64,000 bases of DNA from Triticum aestivum (GCF_018294505.1 NC_057814.1:38795239-38859238), one strand, 5' to 3'. Positions 22,901-35,257 are shown, counted from the first letter of the stretch. Numbers and translations are program-made. The notes: generated by a model from the letters alone, not told the origin.

Positions 22901-25900
22901 CACCAGGGCGGTGGACGACGGCGAGGCCTAGGAAGGGAACGACACGGAGGCAGGGAAGACTCGGCAGTTGTTTCCCACGCGGAGGGGAGTACGACTGTAC
23001 GAGGGTTTACTGGTTCGTCTGCCGTCGCCGGAGAATAACAGCAGGTGTGGGTGAGTAGAGGGATGGCTAGGCCAGCGATGGGAGTACGGTGGGGCGGTGA
23101 GGCCTGCGCGGCAGCAGAGCCGGCCGCGGGGAGGAGGGAGCAGGCAGTCCCGCCGGCGCTTGTTTGAGCGGCTGGAGCAGGAAGAGCAGAGATTGAAGAA
23201 GCACGACGGCCGTTGGATGGCCATCCAACAGTCACTGCTTGTGCGTCAACCTTTTTTTAGGAAAGCCTCAAATCTGTGGAAAACAGCATACAGCCCATCT
23301 GCCATTATTTCTAATAATTTACAGCCCATTTGCTAATTATTAAGGTTTTTTTGGAGCCCATATTCTTTTTGTTAGCATTACAGCCCATATTGTGGCCACG
23401 GTTAAAAAATTATACGAAATTTTGCATATTTCGGTGCGGTCCGAACTGTTTTTAATCCCGAAATTTCGACTCACATTCAAACTGATTTTAAAAATAAATG
23501 TATATCAATATAAAATCCAACAAATTCTCCACGCATAAAAATTAATGTAATTTAAAATCTCGAAATGAAAAAAAGATATTTGAAACTAATTGCCGGTTTG
23601 ATGTGTTTTAAAAATGTACAGCCCATTTCTCATTACTGATGGGCCATTTTCTCGGCCAGCCGAATGAAAGCTCTCCTCGTCTTGAAAGATTTGCAGCCCA
23701 ACAGGCCTGACAAAGCGACTTACTTGGCAAATCACAAAAAAACTGGGCTGTGGCCGTGGACCCAGCTGTCAGCCTCTCCACGTACAGTACTCTTCCGATG
23801 GAAGTCGTTCCTTGACCACGTTGACCACGCCGCGCGGAGAGCACCACGGCGGTGGACGACGGCGAGGCCTAGGAAGGGGACGACGCGGAGCCGGGGAAGA
23901 CGCGGCAGTGGAAGCCCGCGCGGAGAGGAGTACGAGGGTTCACTGGTTCGGCTGCGGTGTGAGGCTGCCGTCGCCGCAGGGCCTGGCCAGCGGTGGGAAT
24001 AGTAGGGGGCGGTGAGGCCTCCGCGGCAGCACAGCCGGCCACGGGAGGCAGGAGCATGCGGCACGACCGGCGCTGCTTTGGGCGGCTGGAGCAAGAAGAC
24101 CAGAGGTTGAAGAAGCACTACGGCCGTTGGATGGACATCGTACGGTCACTGGAGCTAGAATCGTTCATATTGACTAAAGTTGACAAAGGCCCCCGTCCCA
24201 GTCAACTTAGTAGGCCCACAAGTCAGCCTCCCACCATGGTGGGTCCCAGCTAGCAGGGGGAGTATTCATTTTTTTGTGCGTAATAAGGAGGCACTTCCTT
24301 GCGTGCGAAGATATAGCTGGTGGGTCCGAGCTGTCAGCGGCGGTAACGTTTTTTTCGCGAAATACAGAGGCCCTTTCGGTGGGTCCCTGATGTCAGGTGG
24401 AGGAATCATTATTTTGCGCGTAATAAGGAGGCATTTCCTTGCGTGCGGCCGTGGACCCAGCTGTCGGCCTCTCCACGTACAGTCCACTTCAGATGCATGT
24501 CGGTCGTTGACCACGTTGACCAGGCCGCGCCGAGAGCACCAGGGCGGTGGACGACGGCGAGGCCTAGGAAGGGAACGACACGGAGGCAGGGAAGACTCGG
24601 CAGTTGTTTCCCACGCGGAGGGGAGTACGACTGTACGAGGGTTTACTGGTTCGTCTGCCGTCGCCGGAGAATAACAGCAGGTGTGGGTGAGTAGAGGGAT
24701 GGCTAGGCCAGCGATGGGAGTACGGTGGGGCGGTGAGGCCTGCGCGGCAGCAGAGCCGGCCGCGGGGAGGAGGGAGCAGGCAGTCCCGCCGGCGCTTGTT
24801 TGAGCGGCTGGAGCAGGAAGAGCAGAGATTGAAGAAGCACGACGGCCGTTGGATGGCCATCCAACAGTCACTGCTTGTGCGTCAACCCTTTTTTTAGGAA
24901 AGCCTCAAATCTGTGGAAAACAGCATACAACCCATCTGCCATTATTTCTAATAATTTACAGCCCATTTGCTAATTATTAAGGTTTTTTTTGGAGCACATA
25001 TTCTTTTTGTTAGCATTACAGCCCATATTGTGGCCACGGTTAAAAATTATACGAAATTTTGCATATTTCGGTGCGGTCCGAACTGTTTTTAATCCCGAAA
25101 TTTCGACTCACATTCAAACTGATTTTAAAAATAAATGTATATCAATATAAAATCCAACAAATTCTCCACGCATAAAAATTAATGTAATTTAAAATCTCGA
25201 AATGAAAAAAAGATATTTGAAACTAATTGCCGGTTTGATGTGTTTTAAAAATGTACAGCCCATTTCTCATTACTGATGGGCCATTTTCTCGGCCAGCCGA
25301 ATGAAAGCTCTCCTCGTCTTGAAAGATTTGAAGCCCAACAGGCCTGACAAAGCGACTTACTTGGCATATCACAAAAAACTGGGCTGTGGCCGTGGACCCA
25401 GCTGTCAGCCTCTCCACGTACAGTAATCTTCCGATGGAAGTCGTTCCTTGACCACGTTGACCACGCCGCGCGGAGAGCACCACGGCGGTGGACGACGGCG
25501 AGGCCTAGGAAGGGGACGACGCGGAGCCGGGGAAGACGCGGCAGTGGAAGCCCGCGCGGAGAGGAGTACGAGGGTTCACTGGTTCGGCTGCGGTGTGAGG
25601 CTGCCGTCGCCGCAGGGCCTGGCCAGCGGTGGGAATAGTAGGGGGCGGTGAGGCCTCCGCGGCAGCACAGCCGGCCACGGGAGCAGGAGCATGCGGCACG
25701 ACCGGCGCTGCTTTGGGCGGCTGGAGCAAGAAGACCAGAGGTTGAAGAAGCACTACGGCCGTTGTATGGACATCGTATGGTCACTGGAGCTAGAATCGTT
25801 CATATTGACTAAAGTTGACAAAGGCCCCCATCCCAGTCAACTTAGTAGGCCCACAAGTCAGCCTCCCACCATGGTGGGTCCCAACTAGCAGGGGGAGTAT

Positions 25901-28900
25901 TCATTTTTTGTGTGCATAATAATGAGGCACTTCCTTGCGTGCGAAGATATAGCTGGTGGGTCTGAGCTGTCAGCGGCGGTTTTTTTCGCGAAATACAGAG
26001 GCCCTTTCGGTGGGTCCCTGATGTGAGGTGGATGAATCATTATTTTGCATGTAATAAGGAGGCATTTCCTTGCGTGCGGCCGTGGACCCAGCTGTCGGCC
26101 TCTCCACGTACAGTCCACTTCAGATGCATGTCGGTCGTTGACCACGTTGACCAGGCCGCGCCGAGAGCACCAGGGCGGTGGACGACGGCGAGGCCTAGGA
26201 AGGGAACGACACGGAGGCAGGGAAGACTCGGCAGTTGTTTCCCACGCGGAGGGGAGTACGACTGTACGAGGGTTTACTGGTTCGTCTGCCGTCGCCGGAG
26301 AATAACAGCAGGTGTGGGTGAGTAGAGGGATGGCTAGGCCAGCGATGGGAGTACGGTGGGGCGGTGAGGCCTGCGCGGCAGCAGAGCCGGCCGCGGGGAG
26401 GAGGGAGCAGGCAGTCCCGCCGGCGCTTGTTTGAGCGGCTGGAGCAGGAAGAGCAGAGATTGAAGAAGCACGACGGCCGTTGGATGGCCATCCAACAGTC
26501 ACTGCTTGTGCGTCAACCTTTTTTTAGGAAAGCCTCAAATCTGTGGAAAACAGCATACAGCCATCTGCCATTATTTCTAATAATTTACAGCCCATTTGCT
26601 AATTATTAAGGTTTTTTTGGAGCCCATATTCTTTTTGTTAGCATTACAGCCCATATTGTGGCCACGGTTAAAAAATTATACGAAATTTTGCATATTTTGG
26701 TGCGGTCCGAACTGTTTTTAATCCCGAAATTTCGACTCACATTCAAACTGATTTTAAAAATAAATGTATATCAATATAAAATCCAACAAATTCTCCACGC
26801 ATAAAAATTAATGTAATTTAAAATCTCGAAATGAAAAAAAGATATTTGAAACTAATTGCCAGCTTGATGTGTTTTTGAAATGTACTGCCCATTTCTCATT
26901 ACTGATGGGCCATTTTCTCAGCCAGCCAAATGAAAGCTCTCCTCGTCTTGAAAGATTTGCAGCCCAAGAAGCCTGACAATGCGACTTACTTGGCAAATCA
27001 CAAAAAAACTGGGCTGTGGCCGTGGACCCAGCTGTCAGCCTCTCCACGTACAGTACTCTTCCGATGGAAGTCGTTCCTTGACCACGTTGACCACGCCGCG
27101 CGGAGAGCACCACGGCGGCGGACGACGACGAGGCCTAGGAAGGGGATGACGCGGAGCCGGGGAAGACACGGCAGTGGAAGCCCGCGCGGAGAGGAGTACG
27201 AGGGTTCACTGGTTCGGCTGCGGTGTGAGGCTGCCGTCGCCGCAGGGCCTGGCCAGCGGTGGGAATAGTAGGGGGCGGTGAGGCCTCCGCGGCAGCACAG
27301 CCGGCCACGGGAGGCAGGAGCATGCGGCACGACCGGCGCTGCTTTGGGCGGCTGGAGCAAGAAGACCAGAGGTTGAAGAAGCACTACGGCCGTTGGATGG
27401 ACATCGTACGGTCACTGGAGCTAGAATCATTCATATTGACTAAAGTTGACAAAGGCCCCCGTCCCAGTCAACTTAGTAGGCCCACAAGTCAGCCTCCCAC
27501 CATGGTGGGTCCTAGCTAGCAGGGGGAGTATTCATTTTTTTGTGCGTAATAAGGAGGCACTTCCTTGCGTGCGAAGATATAGCTGGTGGGTCCGAGCTGT
27601 CAGCGGCGGTAACGTTTTTTCACGAAATACAGAGGCCCTTTCGGTGGGTCCCTGATGTCAGGTGGAGGAATCATTATTTTGCGCGTAATAAGGAGGCATT
27701 TCCTTGCGTGCGGCCGTGGACCCAGCTGTCGGCCTCTCCACGTACAGTCCACTTCAGATGCATGTCGGTCGTTGACCACGTTGACCAGGCCGCGCCGAGA
27801 GCACCAGGGCGGTGGACGACGGCGAGGCCTAGGAAGGGAACGACACGGAGGCAGGGAAGACTCGGCAGTTGTTTCCCACGCGGAGGGGAGTACGACTGTA
27901 CGAGGGTTTACTGGTTCGTCTGCCGTCGCCGGAGAATAACAGCAGGTGTGGGTGAGTAGAGGGATGGCTAGGCCAGCGATGGGAGTACGGTGGGGCGGTG
28001 AGGCCTGCGCGGCAGCAGAGCCGGCCGCGGGGAGGAGGGAGCAGGCAGTCCCGCCGGCGCTTGTTTGAGCGGCTGGAGCAGGAAGAGCAGAGATTGAAGA
28101 AGCACGACGGCCGTTGGATGGCCATCCAACAGTCACTGCTTGTGCGTCAACCTTTTTTTAGGAAAGCCTCAAATCTGTGGAAAACAGCATACAGCCCATC
28201 TGCCATTATTTCTAATAATTTACAGCCCATTTGCTAATTATTAAGGTTTTTTGGAGCCCATATTCTTTTTGTTAGCATTACAGCCCATATTGTGGCCACG
28301 GTTAAAAAATTATACGAAATTTTGCATATTTCGGTGCGGTCCGAACTGTTTTTAATCCCGAAATTTCGACTCACATTCAAACTGATTTTAAAAATAAATG
28401 TATATCAATATAAAATCCAACAAATTCTCCACGCATAAAAATTAATGTAATTTAAAATCTCGAAATGAAAAAAAGATATTTGAAACTAATTGCCGGTTTG
28501 ATGTGTTTTAAAAATGTACAGCCCATTTCTCATTACTGATGGGCCATTTTCTCGGCCAGCCGAATGAAAGCTCTCCTCGTCTTGAAAGATTTGCAGCCCA
28601 ACAGGCCTGACAAAGCGACTTACTTGGCAAATCACAAAAAAACTGGGCTGTGGCCGTGGACCCAGCTGTCAGCCTCTCCACGTACAGTACTCTTCCGATG
28701 GAAGTCGTTCCTTGACCACGTTGACCACGCCGCGCGGAGAGCACCACGGCGGTGGAGGACGGCGAGGCCTAGGAAGGGGACGACGCGGAGCCGGGGAAGA
28801 CGCGGTAGTGGAAGCCCGCGCGGAGAGGAGTACGAGGCTTCACTGGTTCGGCTGCGGTGTGAGGCTGCCGTCACCGCAGGGCCTGGCCAGCGGTGGGAAT

Positions 28901-31317
28901 AGTAGGGGGCGGTGAGGCCTCCGCAGCAGCACAGCCGGCCACGGGAGGCAGGAGCATGCAGCACGACCAGCGCTGCTTTGGGCGGCTGGAGCAAGAAGAC
29001 CAGAGGTTGAAGAAACACTACGGCCGTTGGATGGACATCGTACGGTCACTCGAGCTAGAATCGTTCATATTGACTAAAGTTGACAAAGGCCCCCATCCCA
29101 GTCAACTTAGTAGGCCCACAAGTCAGCCTCCCACCATGGTGGGTCCCAGCTAGCAGGGGGAGTATTCATTTTTTTCTGTGTAATAAGGAGGCACTTCCTT
29201 GCGTGCGAAGATATAGCTGGTGGGTCTGAGCTGTCAGCGGCGGTAACGTTTTTTCGCAAAATACAGAGGCCCTTTCGGTGGGTCCCTGATGTCAGGTGGA
29301 GGAATCATTATTTTGCGCGTAATAAGGAGGCATTTCCTTGCGTGCGGCCGTGGACCCAGCTGTCGGCCTCTCCACGTACAGTCCACTTCAGATGCATGTC
29401 AGTCGTTGACCAAGTTGACCAGGCCGCGCCGAGAGCACCAGGGCGGTGGACGACGGCGAGGCCTAGGAAGGGAATGACATGGAGGCAGGGAAGACTCCGC
29501 AGTTGTTTACCACGCGGAGGGGAGTACTGCTGTACGAGGGTTTACTGGTTCGTCTGCCGTCGCCGGAGAATAACAGGAGGTGTGGGTGAGTAGAGGGATG
29601 GCTAGGCCAGCGATGGGAGTACGGTGGGGCGGTGAGGCCTGCGCGGCAGCAGAGCCGGCCGCGGGGAGGAGGGAGCAGGTAGTCCCGCCGGCGCTTGTTT
29701 GAGCGGCTGGAGCAGGAAGAGCAGAGATTGAAGAAGCATGACGGCCGTTGGATGGCCATCCAACAGTCAGTGCTTGTGCGTCAACCTTTTTTAAGGAAAG
29801 CCTCAAATCTGTGGAAAACAACATACAACCCATCTGCCATTATTTCTAATAATTTACAGCCCATTTGCTAATTATTAAGGTTTTCTTTGGAGCCCATATT
29901 CTTTTTGTTAGCATTACAGCCCATATTGTGGCCACGGTTAAAAAATTATACGAAATTTTGCATATTTTGGTGCGGTCCGAACTGTTTTCAATCCCAAAAT
30001 TTCGACTCACATTCAAACTGATTTAAAAAATAAATGTATATCAATATAAAATCCAACAAATTCTCCACGCATATAAATTAATGTAATTTAAAATCTCGAA
30101 ATGAAAAAAAGATATTTGAAACTAATTGCCAGCTTGATGTGTTTTTAAAATGTACAGCCCATTTCTCATTACTGATGGGCCATTTTCTCGGCCAGCCAAA
30201 TAAAAGCTCTCCTCGTCTTGAAAGATTTGCAGCCCCAAGAAGCCTGACAAAGCGACTTACTTGGCAGAACACAACAAAACTGGGCTGTGGCCGTGGACCC
30301 AGCTGTCAGCCTCTCCACGTACAGTACTCTTCCGATGGAAGTCGTTCCTTGACCACGTTGACCATGCCGCGTGGAGAGCACCACGGCGGTGGACGACGGC
30401 GAGGCCTAGGAAGGGGACGACGCGGAGCCGGGGAAGACGCGGCAGTGGAAGCCCGCGCGGAGAGGAGTACGAGGGTTCATTGGTTCGGCTGCGGTGTGAG
30501 ACTGCCGTCGCCGCAGGGCCTGGCCAGCGGTGGGAATAGTAGGGGGCGGTGAGGCCTCCGCGGCAGCAAAGCCGGCCACGGGAGGCGGGAGCATGCGGCA
30601 CGACCGGCGCTGCTTTGGGCGGCTGGAGCAAGAAGACCAGAGGTTGAAGAAGCACTACGGCCGTTGGATGGACATCGTACGGTCACTGGAGCTAGAATCG
30701 TTCATATTGACTAAAGTTGACAAAGGCCCCCGTCCCAGTCAACTTAGTAGGCCCACAAGTCAGCCTCCCACCATGGTGGGTCCCAGCTAGCGGGGGGAGT
30801 ATTCATTTTTTGTGTGCGTAATAAGGAGGCACTTCCTTGCGTGCGAAGATATAGCTGGTGGGTCCGAGCTGTCAGTGGCGGTAACGTTTTTTTCGCGAAA
30901 TACAGAGGCCCTTTCTGTGGGTCCATGATGTCAGGTGGAGGAATCATTATTTTGTGCGTAATAAGGAGGCATTTCCTTGCGTGCGGCCGTGGACCCAGCT
31001 GTCGGCCTCTCCACGTACAGTCCACTTCAGATGCATGTCGGTCGTTGACCACGTTGACCAGGCCGCGCCGAGAGCACCAGGGCGGTGGACGACAGCGAGG
31101 CCTAGGAAGGGAACGACACGGAGGCAGGGAAGACTCGGCAGTTGTTTCCCACACGGAGGGGAGTACGACTGTACGAGGGTTTACTGGTTCGTCTGCCGTC
31201 GCCGGAGAATAACAGCAGGTGTGGGTGAGTAGAGGAATGGCTAGGCCAGCGATGGGAGTACGGTGGGGCGGTGAGGCCTACGCGGCAGCAGAGCCGGCCG
31301 CGGGGAGGAGGGAGCAG
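16966..31317 (+). repeat. Tandem array of nine units of about 1635 bp
   Basis: The landmark CCAGCTGTCAGCCTCTCC occurs at 17221, 18856, 20492, 22127, 23762, 25398, 27028, 28662 and 30299. Spacings are 1635, 1636, 1635, 1635, 1636, 1630, 1634 and 1637. A second landmark, CCAGCTGTCGGCCTCTCC, occurs once per unit, about 694 bp after the first. Each unit is thus two diverged GC-rich halves followed by an AT-rich segment of about 500 bp. The last unit stops at 31317 before its AT-rich segment. The first is preceded by 250 bp of shorter, related repeats. Units are nearly identical, except that units 4 (around 22240-22740), 6, 8 and 9 carry more changes. Reading frames in the array sit on both strands and overlap, and I judge them non-coding. 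Confidence 0.93.
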
Positions 31318-31900
31318 GGCTAGACGGGGCAGCCCAAAACCACGTCCAAAACTTGCCAAAACTTCGTCCCTCGTTTTCTCTGTGTTTCGCACACTCGACA
31401 TTGTGTGGGCATTTTTACTGTGCAGCATATGAAGATGTGCTATGCATGAATGTTGATCAGCATGATGTTAACTGCTGGTAGTTCCATTTTCGACCATGAA
31501 TAAAACTTCCAACAGGATGTTAACCCTGTTTGAAAAGGCCGTGTTAATATAAATGCTCTGCCTCTGAAAGTTGTAGTTTCTTATCTGAAACTGAACTTGT
31601 AGTTTCTTATCTGAAACTGAAACTTGCAGTTTCTTCTCTGAGAATCACATTGTCTGCACTTTTATACTCCTATGTAACTACATTTTTTTAAGTGCTAAAA
31701 ATAGATCTCTAGAATTCATAAAATACTTCATATGCTCAATACTGCAAATCTGAAATTCAAAAGACATTCATATCTGAAAGTACTCTCAAAATACACAACA
31801 CAAAACACAATTCACAACCTGCAAATACTGACAACCCTAAGCTCCTCCTGACAATTCACAACCTGCCCGACTATTGGGCTGGTGGGGGGGCAGCCCCCTC
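31318..31900. other. Non-coding stretch after the array
   Basis: No gene is seen on the plus strand. A short tandem repeat (about 31 bp, with GTAGTTTCTTATCTGAAACTG) occurs two to three times at 31569-31646. The rest is AT-rich and may hold the 3' UTR of the minus-strand ORF that ends at 31901. Confidence 0.5.
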
Positions 31901-32377
31901 CTATTCCTCGGCGGCAGACACCCGTCCCGTGAGACGATGTGAACGGCGAGGGAGACGATGGCGGGGAAGCGTCGTCGGGCCAACTGCTTTTCTCCTCTTG
32001 CAGTTGGGTTTGGTCGATGAAGACTCCACCGGCTCGCTCTGGCAGGACACCCTCACAAACGGCACCCTGTAGATGCTCGATTCTTCAATCTCTGGTGGAT
32101 GCTCCATCTGGGATCGATACTCCCACCACCGCTCCCTCACGATCGGATTCGGTGAATCTGTTTGCTCCATGGCCCAGAGGAGCAGCTCTATGTACTCCGG
32201 CGCGACTCCCTCCGGGAGTATCACCGCCTTTTTGCTCTGTTGCAGATATTTGGCCATGGATGTCGCCGTCGCTGCTAGTTGGTCCTTGTTGTCAAACCAA
32301 GACTGTATCTCCAACATCCTAGCTAGCTTCACAAGGTCGCCGTCTGCGATCCTCACGTATCGATTGTACTCCTCCAT
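31901..32377 (-). CDS. Unrecognised protein, possibly a captured grass gene
   Basis: 158 aa from the ATG at 32377 (MEEYNRYVRIADGDLVKLAR). The frame is open further upstream to an ATG at 32551, but that extension is only a translated repeat (S-S-P-L-P-F-x-N-H/R type), so I prefer the inner start. The predicted protein has an amphipathic helical middle (W-F-D-N-K-D-Q-L-A-A-T-A-T-S-M-A-K-Y-L-Q-Q), a W-rich stretch and a basic tail rich in R, K and P. No known domain, signal peptide or membrane segment is recognised. A TATA-like box lies about 280 bp upstream of the extended ATG. It could be a captured gene inside the CACTA element or a chance ORF. Confidence 0.4.
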   Translation of the reverse strand: MEEYNRYVRIADGDLVKLARMLEIQSWFDNKDQLAATATSMAKYLQQSKKAVILPEGVAPEYIELLLWAMEQTDSPNPIVRERWWEYRSQMEHPPEIEESSIYRVPFVRVSCQSEPVESSSTKPNCKRRKAVGPTTLPRHRLPRRSHRLTGRVSAAEE

Positions 32378-32394
32378 CGATCTACTTCTCCACA

Positions 32395-32625
32395 GCACCT
32401 TCACTCGCCGGCGGTGGTTTTTGAATGGAAGAGGAGAGGAGCAACGCTGGTTTTGGATTAGAACGGGAGAGGAGCGACGCTGGTTTTTGACTGGAACATG
32501 AGAGGAGGGGCGGTGGTTTTGAAATGGAAGAGGAGAGGAGCGGCGCTGCACTTAGATTGGAACAGGAGAGGAGCGGCGGTGGTTTAAGAGGAGAAGAGCG
32601 GAAGAGCGGAGCTGGTCTTGGAAGT
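32395..32625 (-). repeat. Purine-rich short tandem repeat upstream of the small ORF
   Basis: About seven imperfect copies of a roughly 30-bp unit built on GGAGAGGAGCG...GCTGGTTTTTGA (plus strand). It would form the 5' leader or N-terminal extension of the minus-strand ORF. Confidence 0.65.
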
Positions 32626-32829
32626 ATTTTTTTGTTGTTTTGCGTATTTTGGGTCAAAGTTTGACCACGTACTGTATTTGACAAGCAAAATGTGAATGCA
32701 TGTCACCAAAAATTGTATCGTTTGGTTCGTATCTGAATGTACTTTCAAATTATATTATTTTTGCAACGTATAACATATATTTTATGTGCGAAGAGAGCAA
32801 CACTAGCAAGCAAGCGTGGAGGCTCCTGC

Positions 32830-32837
32830 CTATATAG
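32830..32837 (-). promoter_or_regulatory. Possible TATA box for the minus-strand ORF
   Basis: CTATATAG (palindromic) in a plant-like promoter context. Transcription would start about 30 bp further left, near 32800, ahead of the ATG candidates at 32551 and 32377. Position alone supports this. Confidence 0.35.
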
Positions 32838-32839
32838 TG

Positions 32840-34319
32840 GAGTAGTACTAGTTTTCTTTTGTCTACCGGAGCCGGCTTGACCTCGTCAATGACTGTTGAG
32901 AAGTCTTCATGCACGTGGCCCGGAGGCGCAGTTGTCGTCATTTTGATCTGAAGCGCCGGATTATAACATATAACACGAAAAAATGCAACATGACAAGAAA
33001 TCATAACCTCACTGCCCAAAGGAGACAACATGAATCCCGACGGACAAACTAGACGAGGAACAAAGCTCAAATTAAAGATAAACTCGTAGAAAAGGGGTCC
33101 GTCGATAGATGTCCTAATTAACATAGCCGGCTTGACCTAGATGGCAGCCGAGTAGTCACTGTTCGTGCATGTGCCCCCAATGACTAGCCCAACTCAGTTG
33201 TCGCTGTTTAACCCTCGCAGTGATCCGAAGCACATGACACCTAATTTTGCGAGATGACAAGAAACCTTTTTTTAGATTTCTCACCACAACTACAGCCATG
33301 TACAACACAGCCTGCACGATATGTAGACGATAGCCAATCCAGGCGTGTCTGCTGGAGTCCGGTCACATGCATGGACGAACTGATCTTCCGTGTCTTGCAG
33401 GGATCGTCCAGGCACCAACGTAGTACAACACTTCTCTAGTACTATCGCTCGTCTCCCTCTTCTATTAAGTCACCCGACTTGCGGGGCCGGGGAGTGTGCC
33501 TATGGTCGGTTCTCAATTACCGTCCCACATGTGTGTGCAAACTCAATATGACGCGCGTTCCATTCGGAGAGCAGCGTGCCAGACCGACCGACCGTCTGGG
33601 GTGCGACGCGAATGCGACGGGCGTGCTGTATACTCCGTACATGTGTACCGCCGTTTTCTAGATGCTTTGCTCCATGGCACGAGCGCAATCCATGGATACA
33701 AAATTAGTATACTGTATACTATTTAAAAGTCGAGGGCGGGGCTTTTCCTGCGCGGTAGGCGGGGCAGTTCCGCCTAGTCGGTTCGACAGAGACGCGAGAA
33801 GACGAGGGAGTAGGCTGCTGCAAACGTAGGGCCGTGTGATTTGACAGCGAGTTACTGCTGGACAGGTGGGGCCCCGTGATTTGACTTGCCATTATCATTT
33901 TAACTGCGGCGCTACGACCGGCATGAGTCTCCCGATTCCTGACCACCTCCATACAGGTGCCTCTCCCAATGCTCCACCATGTAGTAGAGGCTGGCTCTTG
34001 CATGAGAGCCCACTTCTCCACTTTTTCCTTGCCTCTCTTTCCTCCACATATGCAAAAATGCCATGTAAAGCGCACTATTGTACTTACTTTTACTTGCTCC
34101 TACAGGTGCTTAAGCTTGCCACATAGGCATAAAGTCTGATGTGGCAAGTTAATCAAGAAGAGAGAGACTAGTTTGGTGACCCAAGGAAGAAACGGTGCTA
34201 AGCGCGTATACCTAGGTGAAAAGACAATTTTGAGTCTATAGCTAATTAAATGAAGCAAACTTAGCAACACCATTTCATTGGAAGAGGTCACTCCTTGGCA
34301 AATGCAATAAATACTAGTA
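32840..34319. other. Intervening sequence with no supported gene
   Basis: Only weak, unrecognised reading frames are seen on either strand. Unique-looking GC-moderate DNA inside the giant CACTA element; some may be captured promoter sequence for the exonuclease fragment at 34916. Confidence 0.45.
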
Positions 34320-34400
34320 CTCCCTGTGTCCCATAATATAAGAACGTTTTTGGCACTACACTAGTGTAAAAAACGTTCTTATATTATGGGACGGAGGGAG
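34320..34400. mobile_element. Stowaway-type MITE, 81 bp
   Basis: Ends CTCCCTGTGTCCCATAATAT and the matching inverted ...ATATTATGGGACGGAGGGAG. The whole element is one near-perfect hairpin. TA duplications flank it at 34318-34319 and 34401-34402, as expected for Mariner-related Stowaway elements. Confidence 0.9.
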
Positions 34401-34589
34401 TACGAAGAAAGAGATAGAGAGGAGTAAAAAAATTTACACTTATAGCCAACCTTATAGCCAACCTTGTCGTAGCATGAGTGACTAAGTGATGACTATGTAT
34501 GACATGCCAACATCAGATAGCCTAATGCACCGTGTTAAATCTCCAAGGGCGCGACCGCGCGAGCGACGCGACGGTCGTGGTAGGCGCGA

Positions 34590-34764
34590 CCATGATACGG
34601 CCTGCTGGCAGCCCTTGGATCTGAGATCAAACTGTCGCATGCTAAGTTGCTGAAAATTTGCAGAATAACCCTCCAGGATAGGATATTCACCCATAGGTCT
34701 AGAATCACGCCATGCAACCGTTCGATCTCAGATCCAAGGGCTCTCGGAAGCCCGTATCATGGGA
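34590..34764. repeat. Short foldback element, arms about 50 bp
   Basis: 34590-34642 and 34711-34764 are imperfect inverted copies: CCATGATACGG...GCCCTTGGATCTGAGATC against GATCTCAGATCCAAGGGC...CCGTATCATGG. The loop is about 70 bp. It could be a small Mutator-derived MITE or other foldback element. Confidence 0.65.
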
Positions 34765-34915
34765 GAATGGAAAGCCACTACCCTGCCGTTTGCACGCTGG
34801 CAGTTCGCTCCTACTCGTCCCCGCACGTCCTTCAATACTACGGCGGTTCGCTCCTAGTCGTCCCATCCATTCACATTACGGCAGTTCCACTAATCCTAAC
34901 CCTCCTCCCAAATCC

Positions 34916-35257
34916 ATGGCGTCCCAAATCTCCACGATCGGCGGTGAGTACAAGGTTAGAACCATCACCGGCGATGAGTTCGACGTCATCTACACCCGTT
35001 CTTCCACGACGGTGAAAGGATGCCTTTCTCGCTTCAGACGCATGTTCGAAGACTCAGATGATGAGTGGGTCGCTGGGCTAGATGTTGAGTACACCACAGT
35101 CCTGGGACGAGAGAAGGATCTAAAGGACGAAGAGAGGAAGAAGCCCGCTGTGATCCAGGTTTGCGTGCATGACTTATGCTTGGTCTACCACATATGCCAT
35201 GCCGACGTTGAGTGCCAGGATTTTAAGGACTTCCTCGAGAGCAACCGCCGTTATTTT
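34916..35257 (+). pseudogene. First-exon fragment of a WRN-like 3'-5' exonuclease gene (DEDD family)
   Basis: 114 codons from ATG 34916 (MASQISTIGGEYKV) to R-R-Y-F at 35257. The segment W-V-A-G-L-D-V-E-Y contains the D-x-E of exonuclease motif I, followed by K-P-A-V-I-Q-V-C-V-H-D and the F-L-E-S region. These fit the RNase T/DnaQ-like fold of plant Werner-type exonucleases. Motifs II and III are missing because unrelated ACTAAAA-rich sequence takes over at about 35258. The frame itself is intact. It lies inside the giant CACTA element, so it is best read as a captured and truncated host gene piece. Whether it is transcribed is unknown. Confidence 0.65.

Noticed and set aside
16966..31317. Many open frames of 60-226 codons repeated on both strands across the array
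   Set aside because: They recur only because the DNA repeats. They overlap each other in several frames on both strands, are rich in R, P, G and A as expected from GC-rich DNA, and resemble no protein family.
33719..34075. 118-aa minus-strand ORF
   Set aside because: No recognisable domain, no promoter or splice context, and composition like the surrounding non-coding DNA.
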